DNA of 64,000 nt from Pampus argenteus (lineage: Eukaryota > Chordata > Actinopteri > Scombriformes > Stromateidae): the NCBI GenBank assembly GCA_036937835.1, contig CM072860.1:1275001-1339000 (forward strand), given 5' to 3'. Positions 1 to 12,334 of this stretch are shown piece after piece; position 1 is the first letter of the stretch; every line of letters starts with the position of its first letter. Both the position numbers and the translations under genes were made by a program. Under the pieces are notes generated by a model. The model worked only from the letters and a program-made list of their open reading frames with translations. It did no database searches and had not been told where the DNA came from.

Positions 1-569
1 CAGAGCCACGTCTCCCAGCTTACAGGCAACTTCATAACCCTGCAGGAAGTACTGACAGGCTCTCTCATACTGACGCTACAGAGACAGAGGAGGGAAACAA
101 GGATGTATTTATCTGAAATGTGATTTTATTACCCACCTCCTGAGTGAACAGTCATTTCATAACCTTTAAAGTTGATAGTATATGTTAACTTATTTCTTAA
201 AGCCCCCAATATGTGCATGTATGTTTATAAACTGTATTTGGTGTATGGTGGGTTTTAAAAACTTTTTCTCTGCCTGCTGAAGCTGATAATGACGCTATGG
301 GAGCTGAGAGTGAACCAGAACAGTGAAGTTGCAGATAAACAATGATCTGAAACCCACTAAAAGGCTCCGTAAAGCCGAGAGGAGCTGCAGAGTCTCTGAT
401 AATCTCTGTAGGTTCATCACTACGAGTCATGACCAACACACTGACAGCTCAGACAGTTATTATGAAAAATACCTTTAAAAGATTCAATTTATTATTATAT
501 ATGACAAAGAAAAACTGCAATGACTTTTACTTATTATGAATCAAATACCTGTTGCTTATCTCGTGTGTG

Positions 570-600
<31 letters not shown>

Positions 601-1057
601 CTGTCTGTCATACACTGGTGTAGTAGATATTGCCCAGACACAGGCAGGCATCTGCCAGGTTGTGTTGTAGTCCGTTGCTACGGGAGATGTCAGCTAACTT
701 TTCCAGATACTGGAGTGTCTCATCTATGTTTCCCTCGCTGAAACACACACATGACATAAAACATTTGTTCAGACAATGTCAAGCAGGGTAGATTCATGAA
801 TGCTGAATGTGCTGCATTTATTAAGGACTAAATGACTCTCTGTATGTGTGTGTGTGTGTGTGTGTGTGAACCTCTGTGTCGACTTGGCCATAGCCTTGTA
901 GGCCTTTCCCAGTCCGTCTGGATCCTGAAGTGTGCCACAAATCTGCATGCAAGTGTTGAAGAACTACACACAAAAACATGCAGACACACAAAACAGTGAC
1001 GGACCAACACACTGCTGGTTTTGATCTTTTCAAGTTAAAACAAACATGAGAAACTCA

Positions 1058-1098
<41 letters not shown>

Positions 1099-3884
1099 CC
1101 AGGTACCTGTTTGGCTGTTTTATGGTCTCCTGCACTCTGATAGGCCAGTCCGAGTCGATAGGTGGCGTCCCCTTCGATCTGTTTGTCTTCAGCTGAAACA
1201 GACAGCGGACAGACAGAGTCAACAGCGTTACATTCAACTGATTTCACATATTATGATGAGATACTGTTGATATTTTCACTTCAGTTTCTTTCTTTGGTGT
1301 AAATCTCTCACCTGTCTCTGTTCTGTTTTGAATGCAGATGTTAAGTGTGTGTGTGGTCATGCTTCTCTCACCTGTTTCACACACATTCAGCCTGTGTCTA
1401 CCTACACTCAGCGGCCATGCTGTAGCCTTTGTGGAGCAGCGTCAGGGCCTCGCTGTAGTCTGTGGCAGCCAGCGGAGTGTCGGCCATTCGGTTGAAGATC
1501 CTCCACAGCAGCTGGCGAGCCTGGAGCCTCAGTGGCCGACCAGACAAGTCCAGCCAGCCTGCATCCTCCGCCAGCTTGATGCACTGCTCCGCCTGCTCCT
1601 TCGCCTCCTCCAGATCACCTGCAGGACACACAGAGAGCACATCAGATCCAAAACTAACTTTATTGTTCATCTTTAAGACTTTCACCTTTTATTATTATTA
1701 TTAGTTTATTTGAAAGGGGAAAGTGCATTTTCAAAAAACATGATTAAAAAAGCCAGCATTAGCCATAAGGCTAGTTTTCATCTGTTCATCTGTTTCAGTT
1801 TTTTTGTGAAGGTTTGTATGTTGTAATCAGTTTTATCCTTACTGCTCCTGCTCAGAGGAATGTAACAGTCACCTCTGACGGAGCCAGAGTGACACGCTCA
1901 AGGCTGTTTCTGATGAACTCTGGAGCCAATCTATGCAGAACTTTGTGAGTCAATTTTAAGTCAGCAAATGTGTGAAGACTGTCCCAGTTTAAAATGCTAT
2001 ATTTTATTGCACAGTGATGATAGTGTCTAGGTTTTTTTATTTCTTTAATCCTCTATTACATTAAACTGAATATCTTTGGATTGTAGACATTTCCAGACGT
2101 TTTATAGAATTGAGAAACTAATCTAAACATGAATCGATAATGAGAACATTCAGCCCTAGTGAGTGAGTGTTTGCGTCCACCTTTCTGAAGGTAGAGCTCA
2201 GCCAGGCAGGCCCGGGCCTCGGTGGCCGGTCTCGACCAGCTTCCTTGCCTGTCGGTACAGCTGAGGTAGAAATGCAAACTGAGCCAAAGATCCTCTGGAG
2301 CTGAGAAGTACCGACCCAAAAACAGACGCTGCTCATGCATCACTGACCAGGAACCTGCACACACACACACCTGTGTCATTGCATGTTATCAGAAACTACA
2401 TATTACATACGATATATATGCTGTATTTGACCACTTTCAGCCATGTAGTTATGTTTCATTTCATATTAAAAGAAACTGAATTGAACTCTTGTATTTGCGT
2501 GTGAGTACCGGTTCGTTCAGCTTGCTCGGCCCGGCTCAGGTGCACCTTCATGGTCTCCAGTTTGTCCCGTTGTTCCTCCAGCGGAGGCCCACCTGGTTCA
2601 GCCATCATCCTCTGATCCTGATCACAGCGCAGCAGAAAGAACAACTCAGAGAAGGACCTGTGACAGAGAGAAACTTCATATGTTGGAAGCAGGTCGTCTG
2701 GAACAGGCTGGTTTTCTGTCCTCAGAGTTAAAACTAAACACGGAGAAGCAACGATCAGTCTTAATGTACAACACATCTAAACAAAGTCCCAGAAAACGTG
2801 AGGTCTGCTCCAACTCTCTCTCTCTTTTAAATCAAGGCTGAAGACTTTTCTGTTTGTTTAAAATCTCATTTAAATGTGTTTTTTCTGGATGCTTTTTATG
2901 TTTTATATAAGCACTTTCAGTTACCTGGTTGTTGAAAGGTGCTATAAAAATAAACTTGTCTTAAGCTGCAGTTTCATAGTCAACACCTTTCATAGTGAAT
3001 TTTACAGCAGAAAACGTTAATGAATAGTTGTGTGTGCAGAGTATGACAAAGAGAGAAACATATTATCTCATCACATGAGACTTCAATAAAAATGTTATTT
3101 AAATTTATTACCTTAGCCATTTCATAAAGAATAAATATACCTGTGAAAGCCTTCTTGAAGCATCTCCACACAGATGTTCTGTTTTAAGCTGCTTCTGATC
3201 CTGAAGACAGAGACAGAGACAGTGGCGTGTGGGAATATGACTGCACAATATTAAAATATGAGTCTGCAGAGAGTCATGACCTCTGTGCTCAGAAAGTTAT
3301 TATGTTGTTTAGCAGAGGAGGGCGCTCTAACGTTTCTGTGATCTTACAGCACCACGTGTCCAGTTTCATACACATTCTAACTCTGAATGTTAATATACAC
3401 ACAATATACACACAATACGGCTGTATGTGCCCTGTGTTTTACAGGAGTGCCCTGAACGCCTCGAGTTGAAAATAAATGTGAAGGAGCCACTGATGGATGG
3501 AAAAAAAATGTCAACTGTAAGAAAAAAGATAAACTTTCTTTGGGAAATAAATGTGAATTTGGTGCAGCAAAATCCACCTGGTTACCATGGAGACTGAACT
3601 CACTGTGCTATTTGTGCCTTGGAGAGGATCTGAGCTGGTTTATCCAACAAGGATCCAGTTTGAAGACACTCCTGCCTCATCCTGTCCATCAAACATGACA
3701 CATTTCACTTTTAGACATTATTAATTCATGTAACTCAGCATTCATGTGTGACTTTACATTTATCTCCCAGTATTAATTAAAACATAAACCTCTACCTGTG
3801 TTGAGTGCCTCTCCTCCGTTTGTGGCTGTTGTTAATTTCCGGTAGAAACGTCCCGGTGAGCCGCCGTGTTACCGCTGTGTTCAT
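1..3884 (-). CDS. ttc29: tetratricopeptide repeat protein 29 (partial, 3' end outside window)
   Basis: TTC29 is an axonemal TPR protein needed for sperm flagellum and cilia function (known for the family). Nine coding exons read right to left: 3796-3884 (start codon 3882-3884), 3141-3200, 2509-2657, 2181-2354, 1406-1618, 1107-1192, 872-963, 614-737 and 1-75. All junctions are GT-AG and in phase, giving 354 residues before the window edge. The N-terminus is MNTAVTRRLTGTFLPEIN. TPR-like helices follow, for example YRLGLAYQSAGDHKTAKQ, LADACLCLGNIYYTS and RQYERACQYFLQGYEVAC. The exon holding the start codon has an acceptor at 3903, so a noncoding first exon (donor at 4489, exon from 4490) lies upstream. 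The ttc29-ednra adjacency matches human 4q31, which supports the name. The C-terminal TPR exons are not in the window. Confidence 0.88.
2786..2961 (+). repeat. probable LINE 3'-end remnant in ttc29 intron
   Basis: This stretch resembles 3' tails of fish non-LTR retrotransposons: a C/T-rich stretch, the words TCAAGGCTGAAGACTTTTC, and an end at GGTGCTATAAAAATAAAC. No coding part is visible. The assignment rests on remembered tail words. The neighbouring stretch 1700-2100 is AT-rich intron with no recognised element. Confidence 0.35.
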
Positions 3885-4206
3885 CTTCACCTGTCAGTCA
3901 ACCTGTAGGAGAGACACCCAGCAGACAAATGCTGTCAACATCAACAGAAAAGTCATGTACAGGTAAGGTTACCTGTATGCTTCATTATGCTGTTATAGTG
4001 TTAAGTAGCATCAGTTATCACAGAAAACTCCTTCACTGCAGAATCAGAATTAATTCAGATTATTTTGTCTGATATTATTTCTTATTTTTTGCATGTTTAC
4101 TAAATAATGTTCATGCTTAACTTATAAAACAACACAGATAAGAAGTTCTTAAAGTGCTGCGGATTGTCACGGCAGATACTGAGATCAATGAAAACCTCAT
4201 AACATG

Positions 4207-4337
4207 GGTGAAAGCTCATAGCATACAGCTAACGTTGCTATCAGTTAACCGGCTAACCGTTGCTAACAGCGCTAACCGCTGCTAACAGTGCTAACCGGCT
4301 AACTGCTGCTAACAGCTATAGCGTTAACCGGCTAACC
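4207..4337. repeat. degenerate GCTAAC-type tandem repeat
   Basis: The words GCTAAC, GGCTAACCG and TTGCTAACAG recur at irregular 6-21 bp spacing across the presumed first intron of ttc29, close to the promoter. The tract ends next to TGACGTCA (4340-4347), a perfect CRE. It is not a telomere repeat because the CCCTAA register is absent. Confidence 0.7.
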
Positions 4338-4489
4338 GTTGACGTCACTGTTTTAAATCATGTTTACAAACTTTATTCTTTATTCTTTAACAAACTGTGC
4401 TTTTCTAATGACACAAGTTACGTTTTGTATAGAGAGCAAATCACACAGACAATAACAGAAATATAACAATAATAATAATAATAATGTAC

Positions 4490-4580
4490 CGGAGATTTGT
4501 TTTCAGAGTTTCTTTCCACCACTGTCGTTGTTACGCCGTCGCCATGGTAACAAAGCTCAGCGTCTGAACGCTGTACGGAA
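4490..4580 (-). promoter_or_regulatory. ttc29 promoter / noncoding first exon with RFX X-box (4538-4551)
   Basis: GTCGCCATGGTAAC at 4538-4551 fits the RFX X-box consensus GTNRCC-N2-RGYAAC at every fixed position. RFX factors drive ciliary genes, and the gene read leftward from here is ciliary, so the motif suits its position. A strong donor (CTCCG|GTACAT on the minus strand) ends the first exon at 4490. On the minus strand the X-box contains an ATG that opens a four-codon reading frame, a possible upstream ORF if transcription starts to its right. Confidence 0.72.
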
Positions 4581-4713
4581 AGTGGAAGGGATCATTTTTA
4601 AAAAACTTAATCAATAATCAAATGACGTTTTAAAAAGGCTATTTAGGCAACAGTAAAGGTTTTAAGCACTTTTAGGTTCTAATGCGATACAATCAGTCCC
4701 AGAGTCATAAAGA

Positions 4714-4744
4714 CCAACAACAACAACAACAACAACAACAACAA
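4714..4744. repeat. (CAA)n microsatellite
   Basis: About ten perfect CAA units lie between ttc29 and ednra. Confidence 0.95.
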
Positions 4745-5923
4745 GGTGTCCTGCAGCAGAGCCCTGACCTCAGCATCATGGTGTCAGTCTGATCATATAA
4801 AGAGACAGAAGCAGCTGAGACGCCTACAGAAATATTGATTTCATTTAGGTTTCTTGTATTTATTGAACTTTGTATTAAGCAAACTGATAAATATTTATAT
4901 TAATATTTATATATTTTTAAATACATTTACATCAGAAATATAAAGGCTTTCTTTTTCGAGGTTTGTACAGACTTGCAGCATGTTGGGGGTTGTTGGAGTA
5001 AAAACGTTTCCGTCATGGAAACTCGGTCAGTGTGTAACTGACTGCGGATGTGTTTCTTTTCTTCAAAGAGTCACAGACTTTGTCATAAAGTTTCATGTTC
5101 AGGGTGGAAATCAGCAGCAGCTGAGACACAGAGGCTGTTTCCTCTCTGTCTGTGTGACACGTTCACCGAGTATCTGGCTTTAATTTGGCTCGTTTGTGCT
5201 TCTCGTTCTAATTATTCCATTAACCAGCATTGTTTTTGAAAAGACGAGAAGTGAGAATTAAAGCATGTTTTTACAGTACCAGTGGAGACTAATAACACGA
5301 ACTATATTACAACACTTGGTGGTCTGATAAACTCATTGCATGTTTCATTGCAAGAAGTCATCAAAAAGTTCCTGTTTTAAATTAACTCCTCATCACATGA
5401 CTGCTACAACTAAAAGCAACACTTCTACTGCTACGACTACATATTTTATTATTATCTTATTTATTGATTTAATACGTTTGGAAATATCTACTATTTATAC
5501 ATAAATGGTTGAAGTTGCACTTAGAAATATTTTTATATTATCAATAGAAAAAATGACTGCATGTAGTGTGACAGTGTGTATTGTAGTAGTGTATTAATAG
5601 ACTGGTTAACAGGTCAAACAGGTGAGACTTTTTATAACTTTTCATCCAGATGCAGTTTTCTCCGTGTGAACGTCTTGTTGTTGTGTACGTGATTATGAGG
5701 ATGTGTGTGTATGAGTTTCAGAGACATCCCATTATCTGCCTGCATGGTTCAAGTCACGTAGAGCCTTCAACTGTTTATCTCTGCATGGACTGTAACAAAC
5801 AAACAACACACAAACACATCGGTCACACACATCCATCTCCACTGACCGTCAGTTAACACAAAAACGACGACTTCTTTGTTAGACCAAATTTAGCTGTGAC
5901 ACTGAGTGATTCCCATCTTTCTG

Positions 5924-5964
5924 GGGTCAAAGGTCAAGATGACTTTAAACCAGGTCAAAGGTCG
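5924..5964 (+). promoter_or_regulatory. pair of DR1 nuclear-receptor half-site repeats
   Basis: GGGTCAAAGGTCA (5924-5936) and AGGTCAAAGGTCG (5952-5964) are two DR1 elements 15 bp apart, about 0.4-0.5 kb upstream of the ednra first exon. DR1 sites bind RXR heterodimers, HNF4 or COUP-TF (NR2F) proteins. Function is inferred from motif and position only. Confidence 0.45.
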
Positions 5965-6009
5965 CAGCAGCTTGGAAAATGACCTTGTGTGAATATTTTC
6001 CATCTCAGG

Positions 6010-6075
<66 letters not shown>
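6010..6075. repeat. (GATA)n microsatellite
   Basis: About sixteen perfect GATA units. The long reading frame across them on the minus strand is a repeat artefact. Confidence 0.97.
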
Positions 6076-6076
<1 letters not shown>

Positions 6077-6344
6077 CTCTGATAAAGAGGACTCAGTGGT
6101 GTAATAAACTGAGTCTGCAGTCTGGCATCACTTCGGTTTAAACACTCCAGTAAAGTCAAATTTGTTGTTCAAACGCAGTATTAAATTTTACTGCCTCAAT
6201 TTCCACATTTTTTATCAACAAATTAAAACTAAGAGTTGGGTTTAATTAGAGATAGTAAAAGTTCAGAATCAACTCATGTCAAAGTGTTTATGAGCTGTTC
6301 CACTAACTGACTGAAAGAGGAAAAGAGGGGGAGGAAAGAGAGGA

Positions 6345-6505
6345 GACAACCAATGAGAGAGGGAGAGAGAAGATACTGGAGGGAGGAGAAAGTGGATATG
6401 AAGTGGAGAACAAGGAGGCGGGGGAGACGCAGCTATCAGAGAGAGAGAGTCGGACGTTATTAGTTTCATCCCAACCAAACAGACCCAACACTCAGACGCA
6501 AACAG
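6345..6505 (+). promoter_or_regulatory. ednra promoter and noncoding first exon
   Basis: A purine-rich block with a CCAAT box (6350-6354) and a GGAGGCGGGGGAG Sp1-like word leads into a presumed first exon that ends at the donor CAAACAG|GTGAGA (exon end 6505). The second exon begins after TCTCCAG at 7136. The transcription start was not determined, and no TATA box is seen. Confidence 0.5.
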
Positions 6506-7427
6506 GTGAGATCCTCTTCAAAGTTTTCTCTTGCAGCTTTAACTTTTCATCCAGATGTAATTTAAACATTTGAGTTATTACTTTATTTCAAGTACTGCAG
6601 ATTATTATTGCAACTCTATGTTTAAATATCAACTGAGACCATATTTAAAAATCCACATCAAAACACTTTTTCTGTTAAAAATGGTTTGAAACTGAACATT
6701 TTGGGGAATATTTAGTGAACTGTTGGTCGGGGACATCATCTTGAGGACATCATCTTGTGTTTGAGTCCACTGTTTCCTACATTCTTTGAAAACAAACAGA
6801 TAAAAACGATAAGAACAATTATTGATCCAATCAGTCCACGCTTTGTGTTTGTTACGAGGCCATTTATGACCATCTCTGGTTTGTTTTAGTTCAGCACTTG
6901 TTGTGCTGTTTTCAGAGCTAACAGAGAGTGACTATTGGACTTTATAAGGTGATAATACAGTTTGTCTCTGCTGCCCCCAAAGGAACAAAAATCAATTAAT
7001 GCAATCGTTTCTTGTTTTTAAGTATCATTGCTTCTGTACTCTCTGTGACTCTAACATGTTGAGCTACAGTTTTAAACATAAAAAGATGGTTTACCTTTGT
7101 TCATCATTGTTAATCTGCCACCTGTTCATCTCCAGATTTTGTCAACAAATTCATTGAAGAAGCTCGTACAGCTTCTCTGCTTTCTGAGAACTTCTCCAGA
7201 CTCTTGAACGTGCTCCAACATCAGTGTAGGAGTCACGTTTTAGAACCAGATCACGTTCTAAAACTGGTTTAGGAATACGTTCTGCAATAAGAACAACTTC
7301 CCAATCGGGATCTGGAAGTTGTAGAAACTCGGCAGGTTCCAGAGTGGGTTCAGGAACTGGTTCAGGAGTCTCCGTGATGCTTTCTGGCGTCAAAGCAGTG
7401 GATTCGGGAACCACGGTGAGAACCACA

Positions 7428-8275
7428 ATGGGTTCCAGAGTTCCCTCCATGTCTGGGATGTTTACCGTGCTGCTGGTTGTTTGGTTCTTGGCGCTCGCCG
7501 ATCCGGTTGGTTGCCACAGTAACATCTCATCTGAGCCGCCTCCATCAGATCTGATGGTGGCAGACCTGCCTGGTTTCTACGGCACGGACCCACCGCTAGG
7601 AGAGGGGATGTTGGTGGAACATCGTATCCAGATCGTAGACCAAGAGCCACATCTGGTGCAAGAGACCATGAACACACTCCCGTCCTCTCTAGAGACCAGA
7701 CCAGGAAAGTCAAAACACACGTTGGAGTTGAAACACAAACATGAAAGAAAGACTCACTCGTTTTCCTCCAACTCTTCCGTGGCGGTTCGTAAACGTCCAG
7801 CCGGACTCCCTAACTGCCTGCAGGCCACATCGATCAAGACAGCCTTCAAGTACATCAACACAGTGCTGTCCTGCGTGATATTTGCTGTGGGGATGATAGG
7901 AAACGCCACCCTGCTGAGGATTATCTACCAAAACAAAAGCATGAGGAATGGACCCAACGCTCTGATAGCCAGCCTGGCTCTGGGAGACCTGATCTACATC
8001 GCCATCGACATACCCATCAATGTTTACAAGGTACTATATTGATATTGACATCTATATGATTTTATTTCTTCATGCCTGTGGTTTTGGTTCCTTTTTTAAC
8101 CTTCACTACAGCAGCAGAGATGGATTAGATACACAACACCTCCTCATGCTGCCTGTGTGTCGTCTCACTCTGGAGTTTGAGTGTTGCAGTGATAAAAGCA
8201 CCAAAATATCCCACTGACACTGATAACACACACACACACATTATGTTAATCTGATAATGCTGTGTGTGTGTGTGT

Positions 8276-8307
<32 letters not shown>

Positions 8308-11300
8308 TTTTGCAGCTCCTGGCCATGCAGTGGCCGTTTGCTGACAGTGCGTTCGGTCTCTTCCTCTGTAAGCTGTTTCCCTTCCTGCAGAAAGCTTCAG
8401 TCGGCATCACTGTCCTCAACCTGTGTGCTCTGAGTGTGGACAGGTAACACGCACACCTGTAATTACTATTCCCTAGTAACTAGCCCTTAACTTAACATAC
8501 AGTTTAGTCTAAAAATTAAGTTTTACAGAATCTGCCTTTAACTTTATTTATAAGTTTAAGACATTGTTAAAAACGTGTATGTACAGTAGTAGTAGAGCTA
8601 AACAAATAAATAAACACTGTTTTGCTGGTTGGTATGATATGCTTGATTACTTTATAAATACATTTGCATCCAATTAGACATGATGAAATAAACTAAAAAC
8701 ATTTCCTCACCCTCAGGTATCGTGCAGTGGCATCTTGGTCACGAGTGCAGGGCACAGGTGTTCCCACGGTTACGGCGGTGGAGATTGTGATGATCTGGCT
8801 GGTGTCCGTGTTGCTGGCAGTGCCCGAGGCCATCGGCTTTGACATGGTCACCTTCGACTACAAGAACGTTACCATCACGACCTGCATGTTGCAGCCCAAG
8901 ACGCCCTTCATGACTGTGAGTGTTTACAGGTTTACAGTACGTGACTGGAAGCGTGTGCTCGCATGTGAACAGGAGAGGAAGAGGAGAGTGTATACAACAT
9001 GTGTCTGTTTATGTGTTGATAGACATCTTGGCTCTGTACACAGAGCTGATTGATGAGCAGAGCCGTCGGTGGCAGCTGCACCAGCTTCTGTAAACCTGCC
9101 TACAGGTTTAATACAGAACCAGAAGGTTTTGGGCTTGGACCACTGCAGACGCTGTCATGATGTTTCACCACATCCTCGTCAGAAAGTCTCTCAAATGACC
9201 ATTTCATAACATTATTTATTTATTATTTCTACTACAACATGCAGCAGTAGAAACTGAACGCTTCAACCGTTTGTCTTATTTCAATAGTTCATCCTTTATT
9301 TCAGGGAACAGTTTCAGCCATTTATTGGTTATTTTTAGCTTTAATGCATTACTTTAATCTGTAAGAGGTTGGCATGGTTTATGTTAAGGCATATTGATAT
9401 TAATTAGTTCAGTTTAGTGCATGATCTGAATATGAATTTGCAGTTCAAAAAGTTCTATAATAAGTTGAATTTAAACATTTAATTTCTTTCTGAGAAATAT
9501 AATTTAATAGGTCCGGAGTTAAGCGTCGGGTGCGTCGGCTGCGTCGGCGGCTTGATCTCCTTCCAGATGGATGATGGACGGTCTCTCTAGAGAAAACGAT
9601 CGGACTCTTTGGTCCATATCTGTAATCTATTTGTTGTTGTGTTTCAGGACGAAGTCTCTGTAACTCAGATAGTTTCCTGTTTATGTCTCCAGGTCATAAC
9701 TGGAGTAAACACACTCAACCCAGGAACACTAATCTCATCTGTGACCTGCTATCAGTCTGCAGACATTGAAAGATATTTTAAATACATTTCATGCAGAAAC
9801 TTTTGCAGTTCCTCCAAAGATATTATATTTGAATCTTAAGTCCCTGAAGTCTTAAAAAGATTTTTAATTTGTTCACATAAGACAATAACTTGTGCAACTA
9901 CTTTATATATAAAAAAAAGAAATGTAAATCTGTCCTTCTGTAATATTATTGATCTAAACAACAACAACGTGTGTTTGTGTGTGTTCCAGTTCTACCGGGA
10001 TGCGAAGGACTGGTGGCTCTTTGGCTTCTACTTCTGTGTTCCTCTCGCCTGTTCTGCTGTTTTTTATGGCCTGATGACCTGTGAGATGCTCAGACACCAG
10101 AAAGGAAGTCTACGGATCGCACTGAGTGAACACCTCAAACAGGTGCACATACAGACACACAAGTAGAGTGTGATTTATGATGATGATGATGATATAAGCA
10201 GGTTTCTGAGGCAGATTTCTCTCCACAGCGTAGAGAAGTAGCTAAAGCTGTGTTCTGCCTGGTGTTGATCTTCGCTCTTTGCTGGTTTCCGCTCCATATA
10301 AGTCGCCTGATGAAGTGGACAGCCTACAAATCCCATGATGCACACCGCTGCGACCTGTTAAAGTACGTACCTAAAGTACGTCACTTTTACTCTTTGTGCT
10401 CCTCCGTCAGTTTTTAACGTTGTTCTTCTGTTGTTGTAGTTTCCTCTTGGTGCTGGACTACCTGAGCATTAACATGGCAACCATCAACTCCTGCATCAAT
10501 CCCATAATCCTCTACTTCGTCTCCAAGAAGTTCAAAAACTGCTTCAAGGTAAAAACGAACTACAGTTTGGTTTTGTGGTTGAGTGTGTGTGAGAGCGAGA
10601 GTTTTCCTCCAGTCAGTGTGACATCACAACAAAGTCACGGGGTCAGAGGTCGTGGGACATAGATTAGAGAGACACAGAGAGAAAGACTCTGTCCAATGTT
10701 TTGAGATTGCAGAGTTCTTCAGGGGAGTTCAGACATCTTAACATAGAAAGGTTACGACCTTTGATAAAAGACATGCGGGAAGTGAGCAGCGACATGTTGG
10801 GTTAAAGGGGCACTCCACCAAATTTACACATAAGGGTCAGTGTGCTCATGCAAACAGCTGTGTATCGTCCTCTGAGGCTCTGGAGGAGCTGATAAATAAT
10901 AATTAATAAATAATAATAATAATATTTGTGATGATTGGATGTTTCTTGTTGAAATACACCTTGTTTTTAGTTTTTTTATCTTTTGTACTAAATAACTTTC
11001 TGATCCAGGCTGTAAAAGTGCTCAAACTTTGAGTCATTTAACATTGTGGCTCTTTGAAAATGACACTATTGAGTTGCATTGTGGGAATTGTAGGATATGA
11101 CGTTTGTCAGGGTATCTTGAAAATCTACAGCAACACTTTTGATTATTCCTTTTTAAAACTGTCTCTCGTGAGTCACCAAACTTTATAGAAGTTGCAGTGC
11201 TAAATAGCTGGAGTACCCCTTTAATCAAACTCACCCTCTGTCTGTCTCTCTCTCTCTGTGTCTCTCTCCAGTCCTGTCTGTGTTGTTGGTGTTATTCTGG

Positions 11301-11370
11301 CTCTCTCTCTAACAGTACACAGCCTCTCCACCATGGGACGAGCCTGCAATATAAACACACAGACCACTGA
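7428..11370 (+). CDS. ednra: endothelin receptor type A (class A GPCR)
   Basis: A Gq-coupled plasma-membrane receptor for endothelin peptides, known for roles in vascular tone and neural-crest/jaw patterning. Coding exons: 7428-8030, 8316-8443, 8717-8915, 9990-10142, 10229-10362, 10440-10548 and 11272-11370; all are in phase and give about 474 residues. Visible marks are a hydrophobic leader (MFTVLLVVWFLALA), N-glycosylation sites NIS and NSS, TM1-TM2 with GNATLLRIIYQNKSMRNGPN, the DRYRAVASWSR motif after TM3, KDWWLFGFYFC entering TM5, RREVAKAVFCLVLIFALCWF in TM6, NPIILYF in TM7, and a cysteine-rich palmitoylation-type tail SCLCCWCYS. The WPF...FGLFLCKLFPFLQK loop and the ttc29/tmem184c neighbours favour type A over type B. 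Start choice: ATG at 7377, 7428, 7449 and 7458 are in frame; 7428 has the best Kozak context (A at -3, G at +4). The C-terminal tail is short. Poly(A) signal AATAAA is at 11786-11791. Confidence 0.93.
8261..8309. repeat. (TG)n tract at ednra exon 3 acceptor
   Basis: TG repeats run to within a few bases of the TTTTTGCAG acceptor before 8316, so they form much of the upstream pyrimidine/T-rich context. Confidence 0.9.
10802..11224. mobile_element. piggyBac-type MITE in the last ednra intron
   Basis: The element lies between TTAA at 10802-10805 and TTAA at 11221-11224. Its ends are inverted repeats: the left reads AGGGGCACTCCACC and the reverse complement of the right reads AGGGGTACTCCAGC. A TTAA target duplication with short inverted ends and no transposase reading frame in 415 bp fits a non-autonomous piggyBac-type element. 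Confidence 0.75.
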
Positions 11371-11791
11371 CTGAGAGAGAGAGAGAGAGTCGTCCTCATC
11401 TGCAGTTCAAACAACGAGGACGCTGAAAGAGACGAAAGAGATGCAGATAAACACCTCTATATCAATCACTTTACCTTTTCATGGTGTATTTATTCAGTTC
11501 TAAATATATGTGTATTTTATTACAGTAAATACTAATATTGTCCACTATATGTTTATATATATATATGATATAAAGGTGTGTCTGTTGGGTGCTGCCTTTA
11601 CGTGTTGTTGTGTATTTATTCGTATGTGTTGATAGTCTGAAGTGTAAAACCACACCAGCAGCCCTGAGTGGCTCAAATGTTTATTACATAATAATTATGA
11701 AGCTGCTGACAGAGTGATCATCATACTGGAGGTTTTTCTGTTTTTGGAGCCTCATCTATTTATTTTTTACATCTTGATTTTAATCAATAAA

Positions 11792-12334
11792 GCAGTATTT
11801 TCAAAGTTCAGAGGACGATTGGCCTTGTTTTACACATGTGTGGACTATATTGCAGGAGCTGACTCAAATAATGTGCTTTTATTAATTTTCCAGTACATTG
11901 CTCACAGAGCTGCTGTAAACACACACACACACATGGTCATATGGTTTCCAGCTGAAGCTCGCTACACCGTCACAGCATCCACAGCATCGCTTTCAGCTAA
12001 ATGCTTACATGTTGAAACGCTCACAATGGCAACACATTCAGTTGTTGAACCAAAGAGGTGGATGAACTGTTCATCTGAAACCCAGCCGGACCTGATGAAG
12101 CCTGTTAATAACCTGCCCAGAGGACATCATAATATACTGTAAAATCACTTTAAATAAATATCTATATGTGACCCGACTACACACTGCTTCTAGTAAGACG
12201 TCAACAGACTAAAAGGTTGAAACCACTGGTTTCATCTTTAACAATGTGTTGGATTTTAAAAGCTTCTTATATTATTCATTGAGTCAAATCTGCATCTGAA
12301 CAGTAACTAAAGCTGTCAGATAAATGTAGTGGAG
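11792..12334. other. ednra-tmem184c intergenic DNA, no gene seen
   Basis: This stretch holds a short CA run and, at its right end, words of a dispersed fish repeat (AAAGCTGTCAGATAAATGTAG). The reading frame over 11714-12142 has no similarity to a family I know and no coding character. Confidence 0.55.

Larger units (their letters stand above)
4745..6344. other. intergenic region between divergent ttc29 and ednra
   Basis: No reading frame here has codon structure or splice sites that I would call a gene. The content is AT-rich single-copy DNA, one GATA microsatellite (6010-6075) and two DR1-type nuclear receptor words (5924-5964). Regulatory DNA for either divergent gene is possible. Confidence 0.6.

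Noticed and set aside
4207..4337. Possible interstitial telomere repeat
   Set aside because: CTAACC words occur but not in the CCCTAA register or at 6-bp period.
7151..7525. 124-codon minus-strand reading frame opposite ednra
   Set aside because: It is antisense to the ednra leader exon and 5' UTR; Pro/Glu-rich composition mirrors the sense strand.
11714..12142. 142-codon reading frame downstream of ednra
   Set aside because: It overlaps the ednra poly(A) signal, includes a CA run and has no recognisable domain.
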